The position numbers and the translations under genes were made by a program. Below the pieces are notes generated by a model. That model did not search any database. It was not told where the DNA came from and was given only the letters and a program-made list of their open reading frames with translations. Shown here piece after piece: positions 35,599 through 43,841 of a stretch of DNA of 64,000 nucleotides (position 1 is the first letter of the stretch; each line of letters opens with the position of its first letter). Origin of the DNA: Herbaspirillum sp. meg3 (GTDB lineage: Bacteria > Pseudomonadota > Gammaproteobacteria > Burkholderiales > Burkholderiaceae_D); contig NZ_CP022736.1 in assembly GCF_002257565.1 (NCBI RefSeq), positions 3,286,001 through 3,350,000 of the forward strand, read 5' to 3'.

Positions 35599-36015
35599 TC
35601 AGGCCGGCACCTGATCCAGAAAGCCGGTTACGCTGCGCAACCGTCCGTGCTCCAGCACCGCAAAATCGGTTCCCTTGACCATCGCCTCTTCGCCATCGAG
35701 ACCCAGCGCCCAGGAGAAACGCAGATGGTCGCCATGGAAATCCGGCTCGCCGATGCGGCTGAAACGGAAAGCCGGGAAGCGTTCGTGCACCGCGGCCACC
35801 AGTTGCGAGATACCGGCGTGGCCGTCGCCTTGCATCAGGGGATCGCGATAGCTGGCGTCGGCGGTCCAGATTTCGGCAATCAGGCCGGCGCGGCGTGCGG
35901 CGTCGGTTTCATTCCAGACCGCAATGTAGAGATCCACGAGATTGTTCATTTGTTCGCCGGTGGCGGTTGTCGACGTTGAGTGGCTTGAATGCGTTGTAGC
36001 TATTGAATTTGCCAT
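35599..36015 (-). CDS. SnoaL/NTF2-like small protein
   Basis: 138 residues from the ATG at 36015, with GGAGCTCAGC-ATG; the longer frame reads through the divergent promoter region and is not favoured. A Ser/Thr-rich N-terminus leads into an NTF2-like cone fold (YIAVWNETDAARRAGLIAEIW, YRDPLMQGDGHAGI, FRFSRIGEPDFHGDHLRFSW). Members bind or turn over small polyketide- or steroid-like molecules; the substrate is unknown. Divergent from the XRE gene at 36183. Confidence 0.8.
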   Translation of the reverse strand: MANSIATTHSSHSTSTTATGEQMNNLVDLYIAVWNETDAARRAGLIAEIWTADASYRDPLMQGDGHAGISQLVAAVHERFPAFRFSRIGEPDFHGDHLRFSWALGLDGEEAMVKGTDFAVLEHGRLRSVTGFLDQVPA

Positions 36016-36130
36016 GCTGAGCTCCATAAAAAATAAGAAGAAAGCGAAAAATGTGACCGCTGTCCGGCGCGTCCTGCAGTACGGCAAGCGCAACGTCAGG
36101 CACATCATTGCGCAGGGCCTGCTGCCGGAC

Positions 36131-36147
36131 AATTACCTCCGAGGTAA
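36131..36147. promoter_or_regulatory. Palindromic operator between divergent SnoaL-like and XRE genes
   Basis: ATTACCTCCGAGGTAAT is a perfect 8-bp dyad around one central base. It sits 36 bp before the XRE start and 116 bp before the SnoaL-like start, suited to control both by the XRE protein. Confidence 0.65.
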
Positions 36148-36182
36148 TGTGATGCGCAGCATCGATACGCTATGATCGACGC

Positions 36183-37010
36183 ATGATCACGACACCTACG
36201 CTCTCGCCTCCCTCCTCGCCCGCGCGGTCGGTCAGCGACATGTTGCGCGACTGGCGCCTGCGCCGCCGCATGAGTCAGCTCGACCTGGCCTGTGAGGCAG
36301 AAATTTCGACGCGCCATCTGAGTTTTCTGGAAACCGGCCGCTCGCAAGCCAGTCGTGAAATGCTGCTGCGTCTCGCAGAACGATTGGAAATCCCTTTGCG
36401 CGAACGTAATGCATTGCTGATGGCCGGCGGCTTCGCCCCGCTGTTTCCGGAGCGGGCACTGAATGACCCCGCTTTGCTGGCGGCACGCAAGGCGATCGAC
36501 CAAATCCTCACCGGGCATGAGCCGTTTCCTGCGTTGGCGGTCGACCGTCACTGGAATCTGGTTTCTGCCAATCGCATCATTCCTCTGTTGCTGGCTGGCG
36601 TTGAGCCTGCGCTGCTGGAAGCGCCAGTCAATGTCATGCGCCTGACGTTGCATCCGCAAGGACTGGCGCCTCGTATTGCCAACTTCGCGGAATGGCGGCA
36701 GCACATGCTGGATCGTCTGCGCCAGCAAATTGCCTTAAGCGCTGATCCTGTCCTGATTGATCTGAACAAGGAGTTGCACGCCTATCCGACGCCCGGCCAC
36801 GACGCACAATCGCATGAACAGGCACTCTCGCCCTACGCCGCCGTGGCTGTGCCTTTTCAACTGAAGACGGAACACGGCCTGCTGTCATTTTTCAGCACGA
36901 CGACGATCTTCGGTACGCCGGTCGACATCACCTTGTCAGAGCTGGCGATGGAATGTTTCTTCCCCGCCGATGCGGAAACATCGGCAGCACTGCAGCGACT
37001 GCGGCCGTAA
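36183..37010 (+). CDS. XRE regulator with MmyB-like ligand-binding domain
   Basis: 275 residues. Helix-turn-helix at about 20-75 (RRRMSQLDLACEAEISTRHLSFLETGR), then a PAS-like MmyB ligand domain (PFPALAVDRHWNLVSANR, LTLHPQGLAPRIANFAEWR, ADAETSAALQRLRP). Such regulators bind small hydrophobic ligands and usually repress an adjacent divergent enzyme gene, here the SnoaL-like gene. The start ATG gives a short tail before the HTH. Confidence 0.9.
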   Translation: MITTPTLSPPSSPARSVSDMLRDWRLRRRMSQLDLACEAEISTRHLSFLETGRSQASREMLLRLAERLEIPLRERNALLMAGGFAPLFPERALNDPALLAARKAIDQILTGHEPFPALAVDRHWNLVSANRIIPLLLAGVEPALLEAPVNVMRLTLHPQGLAPRIANFAEWRQHMLDRLRQQIALSADPVLIDLNKELHAYPTPGHDAQSHEQALSPYAAVAVPFQLKTEHGLLSFFSTTTIFGTPVDITLSELAMECFFPADAETSAALQRLRP

Positions 37011-37111
37011 TTCACAAAATAATTTCCACGCAGCATCATTTATGCTGGTATGCAACGTCCAGATACCGTAGTTCTACGCGCCTTCCTTATTTCAGAAGAT
37101 CCATCTTTACA

Positions 37112-37131
37112 TTTCGCACATGTGTGCTAAA
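37112..37131. promoter_or_regulatory. TetR operator copy 1 (TTTCGCAC-N4-GTGCTAAA)
   Basis: Near-palindrome directly before the TetR gene start at 37141; recurs at 37859-37878 with the same arms and a different 4-bp centre. Confidence 0.7.
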
Positions 37132-37140
37132 TTACGTCAC

Positions 37141-37758
37141 ATGGATACCGTCATTCCCCGTACCGCCAAAAGCGAACTCACCCTGGCAGCCATCGTCGAC
37201 ACCGCCCTTGATATGGCGCAAAACGAAGGCCTGGAAGCCTTGTCACTGGGCGAAGTCGCCAAGCGCCTGAGCATCAGCAAGAGCGGAGTGTTCTCGCGAG
37301 TCGGTTCGCGCGAGGCATTGCAGCAAGCGGTACTGGATGAGTTCGACCGTCGTTTCGTTGAAGAAATTTTCAAGCCGGCGATGACCTTGCCGCGCGGGCT
37401 GCCGCGCCTGAACGCGATGATTCGCAACTGGCTGCGGCGCACGAGCAATGAAGTCGGTTGCCTCTATATCGCCGGCGCCTTTGAATATGACGACGTCGAC
37501 AATCCGATGCGCGATCGTATCAAGCAGAACATCATGCAATGGCGTGGCATGCTGCATCGGACGGTGGAACAGGCCTTGGAAGAAGGCCAGCTGCGTCCCG
37601 ATACCGATCCGGAACAGTTGGTGTTCGAGCTGTATTGTCTGATGGTCGGGCTGATGCATGATGCCCGTTTCCTGCGTGACCCCAAGGCACTGGAGCGCGT
37701 GCAGACGGCGTATGAACGCCTGATCTCAACGTACCGCAGCTTTAACTATCACGGTTGA
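37141..37758 (+). CDS. TetR-family regulator
   Basis: 205 residues from the ATG at 37141 (MDTVIPRTAKSEL); an in-frame ATG at 37120 lies inside the operator. HTH at about 25-65 (LGEVAKRLSISKSGVFSRVGSREALQQAV), and a C-terminal TetR effector domain (YIAGAFEYDDVDNPMRDRI). It probably represses itself and the small ORF at 37892 through the two matching operators. Ligand unknown. Confidence 0.88.
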   Translation: MDTVIPRTAKSELTLAAIVDTALDMAQNEGLEALSLGEVAKRLSISKSGVFSRVGSREALQQAVLDEFDRRFVEEIFKPAMTLPRGLPRLNAMIRNWLRRTSNEVGCLYIAGAFEYDDVDNPMRDRIKQNIMQWRGMLHRTVEQALEEGQLRPDTDPEQLVFELYCLMVGLMHDARFLRDPKALERVQTAYERLISTYRSFNYHG

Positions 37759-37858
37759 TTTCGCATTGAGCATTGAGTTCTATCCGGCAGCAGCTTTTAG
37801 CAGGTTCGCCGGTTTGTTTTTCCGGGCAAAAATTCGTTTTTGCGTTTTTTTAAGTTAA

Positions 37859-37878
37859 TTTCGCACTATCGTGCTAAA
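37859..37878. promoter_or_regulatory. TetR operator copy 2 (TTTCGCAC-N4-GTGCTAAA)
   Basis: Same arms as the site at 37112-37131. It ends 13 bp before the start codon of the 37-codon ORF and overlaps its ribosome site region. Confidence 0.7.
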
Positions 37879-37891
37879 CAGGGAGCGCATC

Positions 37892-38005
37892 ATGTTGGTT
37901 ACTATCGGCGTCATCACGTTGCCCATCGGGGCATCACTTTTGTTCCAACTGCTGCAAACCATTAGGCTGGTGCCAAATCAGAATGAAGACTTCGTTTTCA
38001 TCTGA
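37892..38005 (+). CDS. Small membrane protein, 37 residues, under the TetR operator
   Basis: Starts MLVTIGVITLPIGASLLF, one hydrophobic helix (about 3-24), then a short polar tail (RLVPNQNEDFVFI). A ribosome site GGGAG lies 6 nt before the ATG. The operator directly upstream is the same as in front of the TetR gene, which is the main evidence that the ORF is expressed and regulated. It may be complete or the remnant of a longer gene; no family recognised. Confidence 0.55.
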   Translation: MLVTIGVITLPIGASLLFQLLQTIRLVPNQNEDFVFI

Positions 38006-38240
38006 CACAACGCTCGGCCAGAACAGACACATTCAGGAAGAAGAGCCGAAAACTTGCCGCCAGGCCGCCCCCGGCACGCGTCGACAAGTGACAAGCAAGC
38101 AGGTGTAAAACGCCGTGAACTGAGCGCCTGGCGGGAACAATCTGTGGCCATGCCACTCCATATCGTGATTCAATGCTCCCTGAGCTGTGCACGATTTCCG
38201 TTCTACGAGCCCCTTCATGACGCCACCTTTTTAGCCTGCG

Positions 38241-38936
38241 ATGTCTACGTCCGAACCAACACTGTCCGCCGAAATATTCCCCGATCGCCAACTCTCCACT
38301 CTCTCCTGCATGCTGGCGCTGCTCATTGCCGTCATCAGCTGGTTTGCACTGAGCGCCCAGACCGACATCACCATTGACCGTGTGCTGGTACGCGGCATGA
38401 CCGTACTGGATGGCGTGGAGCGCTTGACGAGTTACCTGACCAATCTGACGATCCTGCTCAGCGCCGTCAGCTTTTCTGCACTGGCCTTGCGCAACAGCAA
38501 TCCGATCAGCAGCTTCTTTCGCAAGCCGCAAGTCATCACGGCGGTGGTGGCGTATATGATTTTTGTCGGCATCGCTTATAACCTGTTACTGCGCCAGCTA
38601 TGGCAGCCGACCGGCTTTCGCGCCCTGGTCAACGAAAGCCTGCATACGGTGACACCACTCCTGTCGATGGTGTATTGGATTTTTTTCGTGCCGCGCTTCC
38701 AGCCCAGCCTGAAGAAAAGCCTGCTGTGGCTGATTTATCCGCTGTCCTATCTGTTCATCACCTTGTGGCGTGGCGGCATGTCCGGTTTTTATCCCTACCC
38801 GTTCATCAATGTGAATGAACTTGGTTATCCGCACGTGCTGCTCAATGCGACAGGATTACTGGCAGGCTTTCTGGTGTTGATGGGCTTGCTGATTTTTATC
38901 AACGAATCCGGAAAGACCTTGTTGCTGCGTCGTTAA
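38241..38936 (+). CDS. Pr6Pr-family integral membrane protein
   Basis: 231 residues with six predicted membrane helices. The pattern (LTSYLTNLTILLSAVSFSALAL, RQLWQP, NESLHTVTPLLSMVYWIFF, GFYPYPFINVNELGY) matches the Pr6Pr/FAR-17a-AIG1-like membrane family, in which conserved Thr and His residues can hydrolyse fatty acid esters of hydroxy fatty acids in animals. Bacterial role unknown. Single gene. Confidence 0.82.
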   Translation: MSTSEPTLSAEIFPDRQLSTLSCMLALLIAVISWFALSAQTDITIDRVLVRGMTVLDGVERLTSYLTNLTILLSAVSFSALALRNSNPISSFFRKPQVITAVVAYMIFVGIAYNLLLRQLWQPTGFRALVNESLHTVTPLLSMVYWIFFVPRFQPSLKKSLLWLIYPLSYLFITLWRGGMSGFYPYPFINVNELGYPHVLLNATGLLAGFLVLMGLLIFINESGKTLLLRR

Positions 38937-39176
38937 TTTGCATGGCATGGCTGAAGATCTCCGGCAAGAGAAGATATTGCCGCATCGCAATTTTACTAAT
39001 CACGTGAAATAACCGGCAGACTTCGCATCCTGCAGGCGACGCCTCGCCGGCAGCCTCATTCCAAACGGTATGTAAAAAAATGTTATGAAAAGTTGGTGCA
39101 GGAGCCGTTTCTTTCTCAAGTTGTGACATATGCGACCGATATAGGCTGTAGACAGACTGCACTTCCTTATTGGAGC

Positions 39177-39800
39177 ATGACCATTTCTCTCACCTATATG
39201 CCTGATCCCGCTACAGGCAGACGCCGCAACCCTGCAACCCATGACGCCATCCTTGACGCCACGTGTGTCCTGCTGGATGAAATCGGGTTCGACAAGCTTT
39301 CTCTGGAAGGTGTGGCTGCGCGCGCGGGTGTCGGCAAGGCGACGATTTATCGCTGGTGGCCCAACAAGAGTTCGCTGGCCATGGAAGCCTTGCTGCGCGA
39401 AGTCGGTCCTACCGTGGCCTTTCCGGAAACAGAATCGGCACGTCATGACGTCGAGAACCAGATCCGCAAACTGGCCAAGCTTTACCGCGGCAAAACCGGC
39501 CGTGTCGTATGTGAAATGATCGGCCTGTCGCAATTCGACGCAGAAACCATGCGTCTGTTCAATGACAACTTCCTTGATCCACGTCGCAGTGCCGCCAAAC
39601 AAGTCCTGTTGCGTGGTATTAAAAACGGTGAGTTCAAGGATGATCTCGACTTCGACGTCGTTTTCGATCTGCTTTACGGCCCGATTATTCAGCGCATGCT
39701 GATGCGTCATGCCGGTATCGACGAGCGTCATATTGACTTGCACGTTGCCCTGGTGCTCGACGGCATCTCCCCCTCAAAACCAAAAACCGAATTAATTTAA
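39177..39800 (+). CDS. TetR-family regulator
   Basis: About 207 residues from the ATG at 39177; GGAG lies only one base before it, so another start (ATG 39198) is possible. HTH at about 40-80 (LSLEGVAARAGVGKATIYRWWPNKSSLAMEALL), with a C-terminal effector domain of the TetR_C type (YRGKTGRVVCEMIGLSQFD, FDVVFDLLYGPIIQRML). No target is obvious; neighbours are a Pr6Pr protein and a small membrane protein. Ends with a strong terminator. Confidence 0.88.
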   Translation: MTISLTYMPDPATGRRRNPATHDAILDATCVLLDEIGFDKLSLEGVAARAGVGKATIYRWWPNKSSLAMEALLREVGPTVAFPETESARHDVENQIRKLAKLYRGKTGRVVCEMIGLSQFDAETMRLFNDNFLDPRRSAAKQVLLRGIKNGEFKDDLDFDVVFDLLYGPIIQRMLMRHAGIDERHIDLHVALVLDGISPSKPKTELI

Positions 39801-40287
39801 CAACATTCTCGTAAGTTTTGTTGCGTAGTAGGAATTTTGCACCTAAAATTCAAGACGAAACGTATCGTCTTGTTTTTCCTATTGCATAACAAACTTGTCT
39901 GTCCAGGTTGCCGTGAGTGCCGTTTTGCTCACAATAACAAGGATGGGTCTGTCACATCAGCGAGAACCGTAAATGCCTTGTCACCGTTTGGCTGCTTCCA
40001 GTCAGCCAGAGAACCGCATGCATTTGTGCAGCCCGGCCGTGCTGTCACGCGTCGTTCCGCGTTCTCTTTGGTCCGCTCCTTTACGCCTATTTTCGCTGAT
40101 ACCTTCCTTGTCCATTCGCCGTGACGCGTCGCAATGTTGGTCCGGCAAGCGGCACATCACCGTTCGCCATGGCGCGAACGGGCTGTTGACATGAATGCTG
40201 CCATGACGTGATCCCACGCGATAGCGCTGCGAAGAAATAAGAAACCAAACAAATTCAACCAAGCCAGTTTGCAAATGCGGGGGCACT
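39801..40287. other. Intergenic stretch after the TetR gene
   Basis: Contains the terminator at 39851-39877 and otherwise no convincing feature. A 95-codon frame at 39837-40124 runs across the terminator and has a low-complexity, Cys/Arg-rich composition, so I do not accept it. Confidence 0.5.
39851..39877 (+). terminator. Rho-independent terminator of the TetR gene
   Basis: Perfect 8-bp stem CAAGACGA/TCGTCTTG, 6-nt loop, then TTTTT. Confidence 0.8.
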
Positions 40288-40677
40288 ATGCAAAACGATG
40301 TCGCAAACCATACCGTCAATCTGAACAATCCTCATGATGGCCGCGATGAGCGCAACGATCACCACAATACGCTGTGCAGCGCCAACGCAGGCTCTTGCCG
40401 TGTGGCGGTACATCGCACATGGTTCTTCTGGAGTTTTATATTAATTCCGGTGCTGGTCATTCTCGGCTGGTCGCAATACGTCACGGTCAAAGGTCCGGTT
40501 CCCTGGCTTGGTCTGGGCAACGTGGAGCATGCCGAGCACTGGAGCGACTGGATGCGCTATTACGTCTGGCTGCAACTCGTGTGGCTGCCGGCTAATATGA
40601 TGATCTTCCTGATCTGGTGCGCCCTCGGCGTCAGGATCTGGAACTGCAAGAGAATGTCTCGCAGCCAGTGCAATTGA
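40288..40677 (+). CDS. Unrecognised small membrane protein
   Basis: 129 residues. A polar, Asn/His/Asp-rich N-terminus (about 1-42) precedes two membrane helices (about 45-66, WFFWSFILIPVLVILGW, and 92-115, LQLVWLPANMMIFLIWCALG). A GGGGG stretch lies 5 nt before the ATG. No family recognised and no operon partner. Confidence 0.6.
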   Translation: MQNDVANHTVNLNNPHDGRDERNDHHNTLCSANAGSCRVAVHRTWFFWSFILIPVLVILGWSQYVTVKGPVPWLGLGNVEHAEHWSDWMRYYVWLQLVWLPANMMIFLIWCALGVRIWNCKRMSRSQCN

Positions 40678-41065
40678 GATCAGCCGCTATCGTCCGCGCA
40701 TGCATCATTAACGGCATCGGCGATAACCGATACTAGTAATCCTCCGGTTCGCGGCGGGCTCGCTGCTGCAGTTGCAGCCCAACTTCTTGCCGACGACTAT
40801 CGAGACTATAGCGCCAATCGCGTGGCAGATTGTCGGACGGATTGTCACCACGCAAAACACAATTCACGACCACGATGCGGACAATGCATCCATCCATTTG
40901 CACCTCCCAAACAGGAGCGATGATCGCCTCTCTTGATGTGCAGAATCATATAAACAAAACGAACGTTTCTATATAATCATTTACCTATATCAAATCTGCC
41001 CGGTGCAGATCAATAAAAACAAAATGGATTAAAGAATCACATCGCCCGGGCCGATCACACATTAT
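40678..41065. other. Intergenic region upstream of the GGDEF/EAL gene
   Basis: About 390 bp, AT-rich towards the 3' side; it presumably holds the promoter of the downstream gene. No gene, repeat or palindrome supported. Confidence 0.5.
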
Positions 41066-43825
41066 GTGCATTCACATCACAACGAGATATCACTCTATAA
41101 GCAGACGACAGTGAAGAAGCGTTTACTCAAAGTTCTCAGCATTCTCTCGTGGCCTGTTGGCTGCCTGCTTCTTGCCATATTGATGTGGTCCCTGCTGCTA
41201 TCCCGGCTCAGCGACCGGGAAGCCGAAATCGGCAAGACAGCGATGCAAGAAGCTCGTGCACATTCCAAATCGTATGCCGATCAGTTGGCCCGCTCGGTCT
41301 CTCAGGTTGACCAAATCACACTTAATCTCAAGTACTACTGGACCTATACCAATGGGCACCTGAGCGTGGAAGACCAGCAACGGCAAGGTCTTTATCCGAC
41401 GGCAGCCTTGTTATATGCCACGATTTCCGATCGTGACGGCACGTTGAAAACCAGCTCGCTGCCGCTGAAAAATCTGGTCAACGTTGCAGAGCGCGATTAT
41501 TTCATTACGCACAAAACACATCCGAACAGGGGATTGCTCATCAGCAATCCATCGGTTGGTTTGCGTTCGCAGCGCACGCTGATTCGTTTTTCGCGCCGCC
41601 TCGACACCGCCGATGGGACATTCGACGGACTGGTGATGGTGGCCGTGGAGCCGGCGTTCCTCGCGCCTTCGCAGGATGATTCAGCCATCGGCAAAAATGA
41701 TTTCATGGCGCTGTTCAAGCAGGACGGTACTGCACTGGTATCACGTACAACCGACGCGATAATAGCCCGGCAAAACATCTTCAAATCCCTGCCGGCATTT
41801 ACGGGCGATAGCGGCGTAAGTGTCATGCCGGGCTCCGTGTTCAGCGACGGAGAAGAGCGCATCGTCTCGTGGTATGCCCTGCACGACTATCCCCTGCTTG
41901 CCGTGACCGGCATGTCGACCAAGGATATCTACGCATCCTTCCGCGAGCGCGCAAACGATTACACCGTCATCGCAACGGCCTGCTCGATCTTCCTCGCGTT
42001 GTGCGCATTGGTCGGCACGCTGCTGTCGCTGCGCCTTGCCATTCGCAAGCGCGAAGCCGAGAAAGCGCGCGAAGCCTACGGTGTCGTCACCGAAGGAGGC
42101 AATGACGGCTTCTACATGTGGCGTGCGGTACGTAACAAGGACGGCAAAGTGATTGACTTTGAAGTACTCGATTGCAATGAACGCGGCGCGACTGTCTTCG
42201 GAAAAAACAAGGCTGAATTCATTGGCAGCTATATGTCACGGCATTACTCGCCGGCGTATTTCGTCAAGCTGCTGCCGACGTTTCAGAAAGCCATGGAGGT
42301 CGGCTTTTACGAAGACGAGTACATGATCCCCGACGACAGCCCGCTGACGTCGGTCTGGCTATATCGCAAGATGGTGCGCAACAAGCTCGGCCTCGTGATC
42401 ACCGTGCGCGACATCAGTGAAGCCAAAGCGCATGAACTTGCTCTGCTCGAACAAATCAATACCGACGAACTGACAGGTCTGCACAATCGTCACTGGGTGA
42501 TCGACCATCTCCACAAGGTGCTCAATGAAGCTGCCAGTGAACGACGCGGCTTTGCCGTGCTGTTCCTGGATCTGGATGACTTCAAGAACATCAATGACAC
42601 CATGGGCCACTCCAGTGGCGACATGCTCTTGCGCTCGGTCACGCAGCGCCTGCAAGAACTGCTCGCTGCGAATGCTGCCGCAGCCGCGGCAGCGCCCGAT
42701 AACCCGCGTCCGCAATTGACGATGAAGAACGAACTGGTTCGATTCAGCGGTGACGCGTTCACCATCATCCAGCAACAAACCGGTAGTATCGAAGACGCCG
42801 CTCAACTTGCCGAAAGTATCTTGCAGGCTTTCTCCCGCCCCATCATGCTGTCCAACCAGAGTGTGTTGCAAGTCAGTCTGTCGATTGGTATCAGCATGTA
42901 TCCGCGCGATGGCGACAGCGTCGATGCCTTGCTTAAACATGCTGACACCGCCATGCATGCGGCCAAATCCGACGGTAAAAAGCGCTTCCGTTTCTACCAG
43001 CCGCAATTGTCCGAACGCCTGCAGATCAAACTGGAAAATGAAAATGCCCTGCGTCTGGCAATTGAACGCGACGAGTTCGTCCTGCACTTCCAGCCTCGCG
43101 TGAACACGGCGACCGGCGAATTCTGCAGCATGGAAGCGCTTGCGCGTTGGCAGCACCCGGTACGCGGCATGGTGTCGCCGCTGGAGTTTATTCCGGTCGC
43201 GGAAGAAACCGGTCTGATCCTCATGCTCGGCGAGTTGATTATCCGCAAGGCCTGCGCACAACTGGCGCAATGGAGGGCGGAAGGATTACCGGCATTGCCG
43301 ACCTCGGTCAACGTCTCTTCGCGCCAACTCAATCAGGGCAATCTTAATACCATCATCGCCACCGCGCTCAGGGACTACGCCATCGATCCGGCACAAATAG
43401 AAATCGAGCTGACCGAATCCTGCATGATGGCCGACACGCTTGAAATCGCTGAAGAGCTGGCATCCTTCCAGGAGCTGGGGATCAAATTATTGGTCGATGA
43501 TTTTGGTACCGGCTATTCGTCACTGTCGCAATTGCAGCGTCTCGATCTCGATGTGCTGAAAGTCGACAAGGCCTTCACTGCCGAGCTGGGCGTACGCGCT
43601 GAAGGCGAAGTCTTCTTCAATGCCATCGTCTCCATGGCGCATGCCCTCCATATGACCGTCGTGGCGGAAGGCGTGGAAACCGTGCAGCAACTGCAACTGC
43701 TGCAAGCACTCGGCTGCGACGAAGTACAAGGTTATTACATCTCGCACCCGCTGCCGGCGGCAGAGATCCCGGGATTGATGCGTCGCCGCTATCTGTTCCC
43801 GGTTTCTCCGCTCACACCTGCTTGA
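41066..43825 (+). CDS. Membrane Cache-PAS-GGDEF-EAL protein, probably a c-di-GMP phosphodiesterase
   Basis: 919 residues. Membrane helices at about 26-46 and 298-320 flank a periplasmic dCache-type sensor (TLKTSSLPLKNLVNVAERDY, ISNPSVGLRSQRTL). A PAS-like domain (about 340-455), a GGDEF domain and an EAL domain (about 640-900) follow. The GGDEF signature is RFSGDAF, so cyclase activity is doubtful. The EAL catalytic motifs are intact: EALARW, ELTESCMM, DDFGTGYSSL, KVDKAF and VAEGVET. It should degrade c-di-GMP, opposing WspR. An Ala-rich insert (about 535-550) interrupts the GGDEF domain. Start GTG uncertain. Confidence 0.88.
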   Translation: MHSHHNEISLYKQTTVKKRLLKVLSILSWPVGCLLLAILMWSLLLSRLSDREAEIGKTAMQEARAHSKSYADQLARSVSQVDQITLNLKYYWTYTNGHLSVEDQQRQGLYPTAALLYATISDRDGTLKTSSLPLKNLVNVAERDYFITHKTHPNRGLLISNPSVGLRSQRTLIRFSRRLDTADGTFDGLVMVAVEPAFLAPSQDDSAIGKNDFMALFKQDGTALVSRTTDAIIARQNIFKSLPAFTGDSGVSVMPGSVFSDGEERIVSWYALHDYPLLAVTGMSTKDIYASFRERANDYTVIATACSIFLALCALVGTLLSLRLAIRKREAEKAREAYGVVTEGGNDGFYMWRAVRNKDGKVIDFEVLDCNERGATVFGKNKAEFIGSYMSRHYSPAYFVKLLPTFQKAMEVGFYEDEYMIPDDSPLTSVWLYRKMVRNKLGLVITVRDISEAKAHELALLEQINTDELTGLHNRHWVIDHLHKVLNEAASERRGFAVLFLDLDDFKNINDTMGHSSGDMLLRSVTQRLQELLAANAAAAAAAPDNPRPQLTMKNELVRFSGDAFTIIQQQTGSIEDAAQLAESILQAFSRPIMLSNQSVLQVSLSIGISMYPRDGDSVDALLKHADTAMHAAKSDGKKRFRFYQPQLSERLQIKLENENALRLAIERDEFVLHFQPRVNTATGEFCSMEALARWQHPVRGMVSPLEFIPVAEETGLILMLGELIIRKACAQLAQWRAEGLPALPTSVNVSSRQLNQGNLNTIIATALRDYAIDPAQIEIELTESCMMADTLEIAEELASFQELGIKLLVDDFGTGYSSLSQLQRLDLDVLKVDKAFTAELGVRAEGEVFFNAIVSMAHALHMTVVAEGVETVQQLQLLQALGCDEVQGYYISHPLPAAEIPGLMRRRYLFPVSPLTPA

Positions 43826-43841
43826 ATTTCGCCAGGCAGGA

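Noticed and set aside
39837..40124. 95-codon frame after the TetR gene
   Set aside because: It runs through the TetR terminator and lacks a ribosome site.
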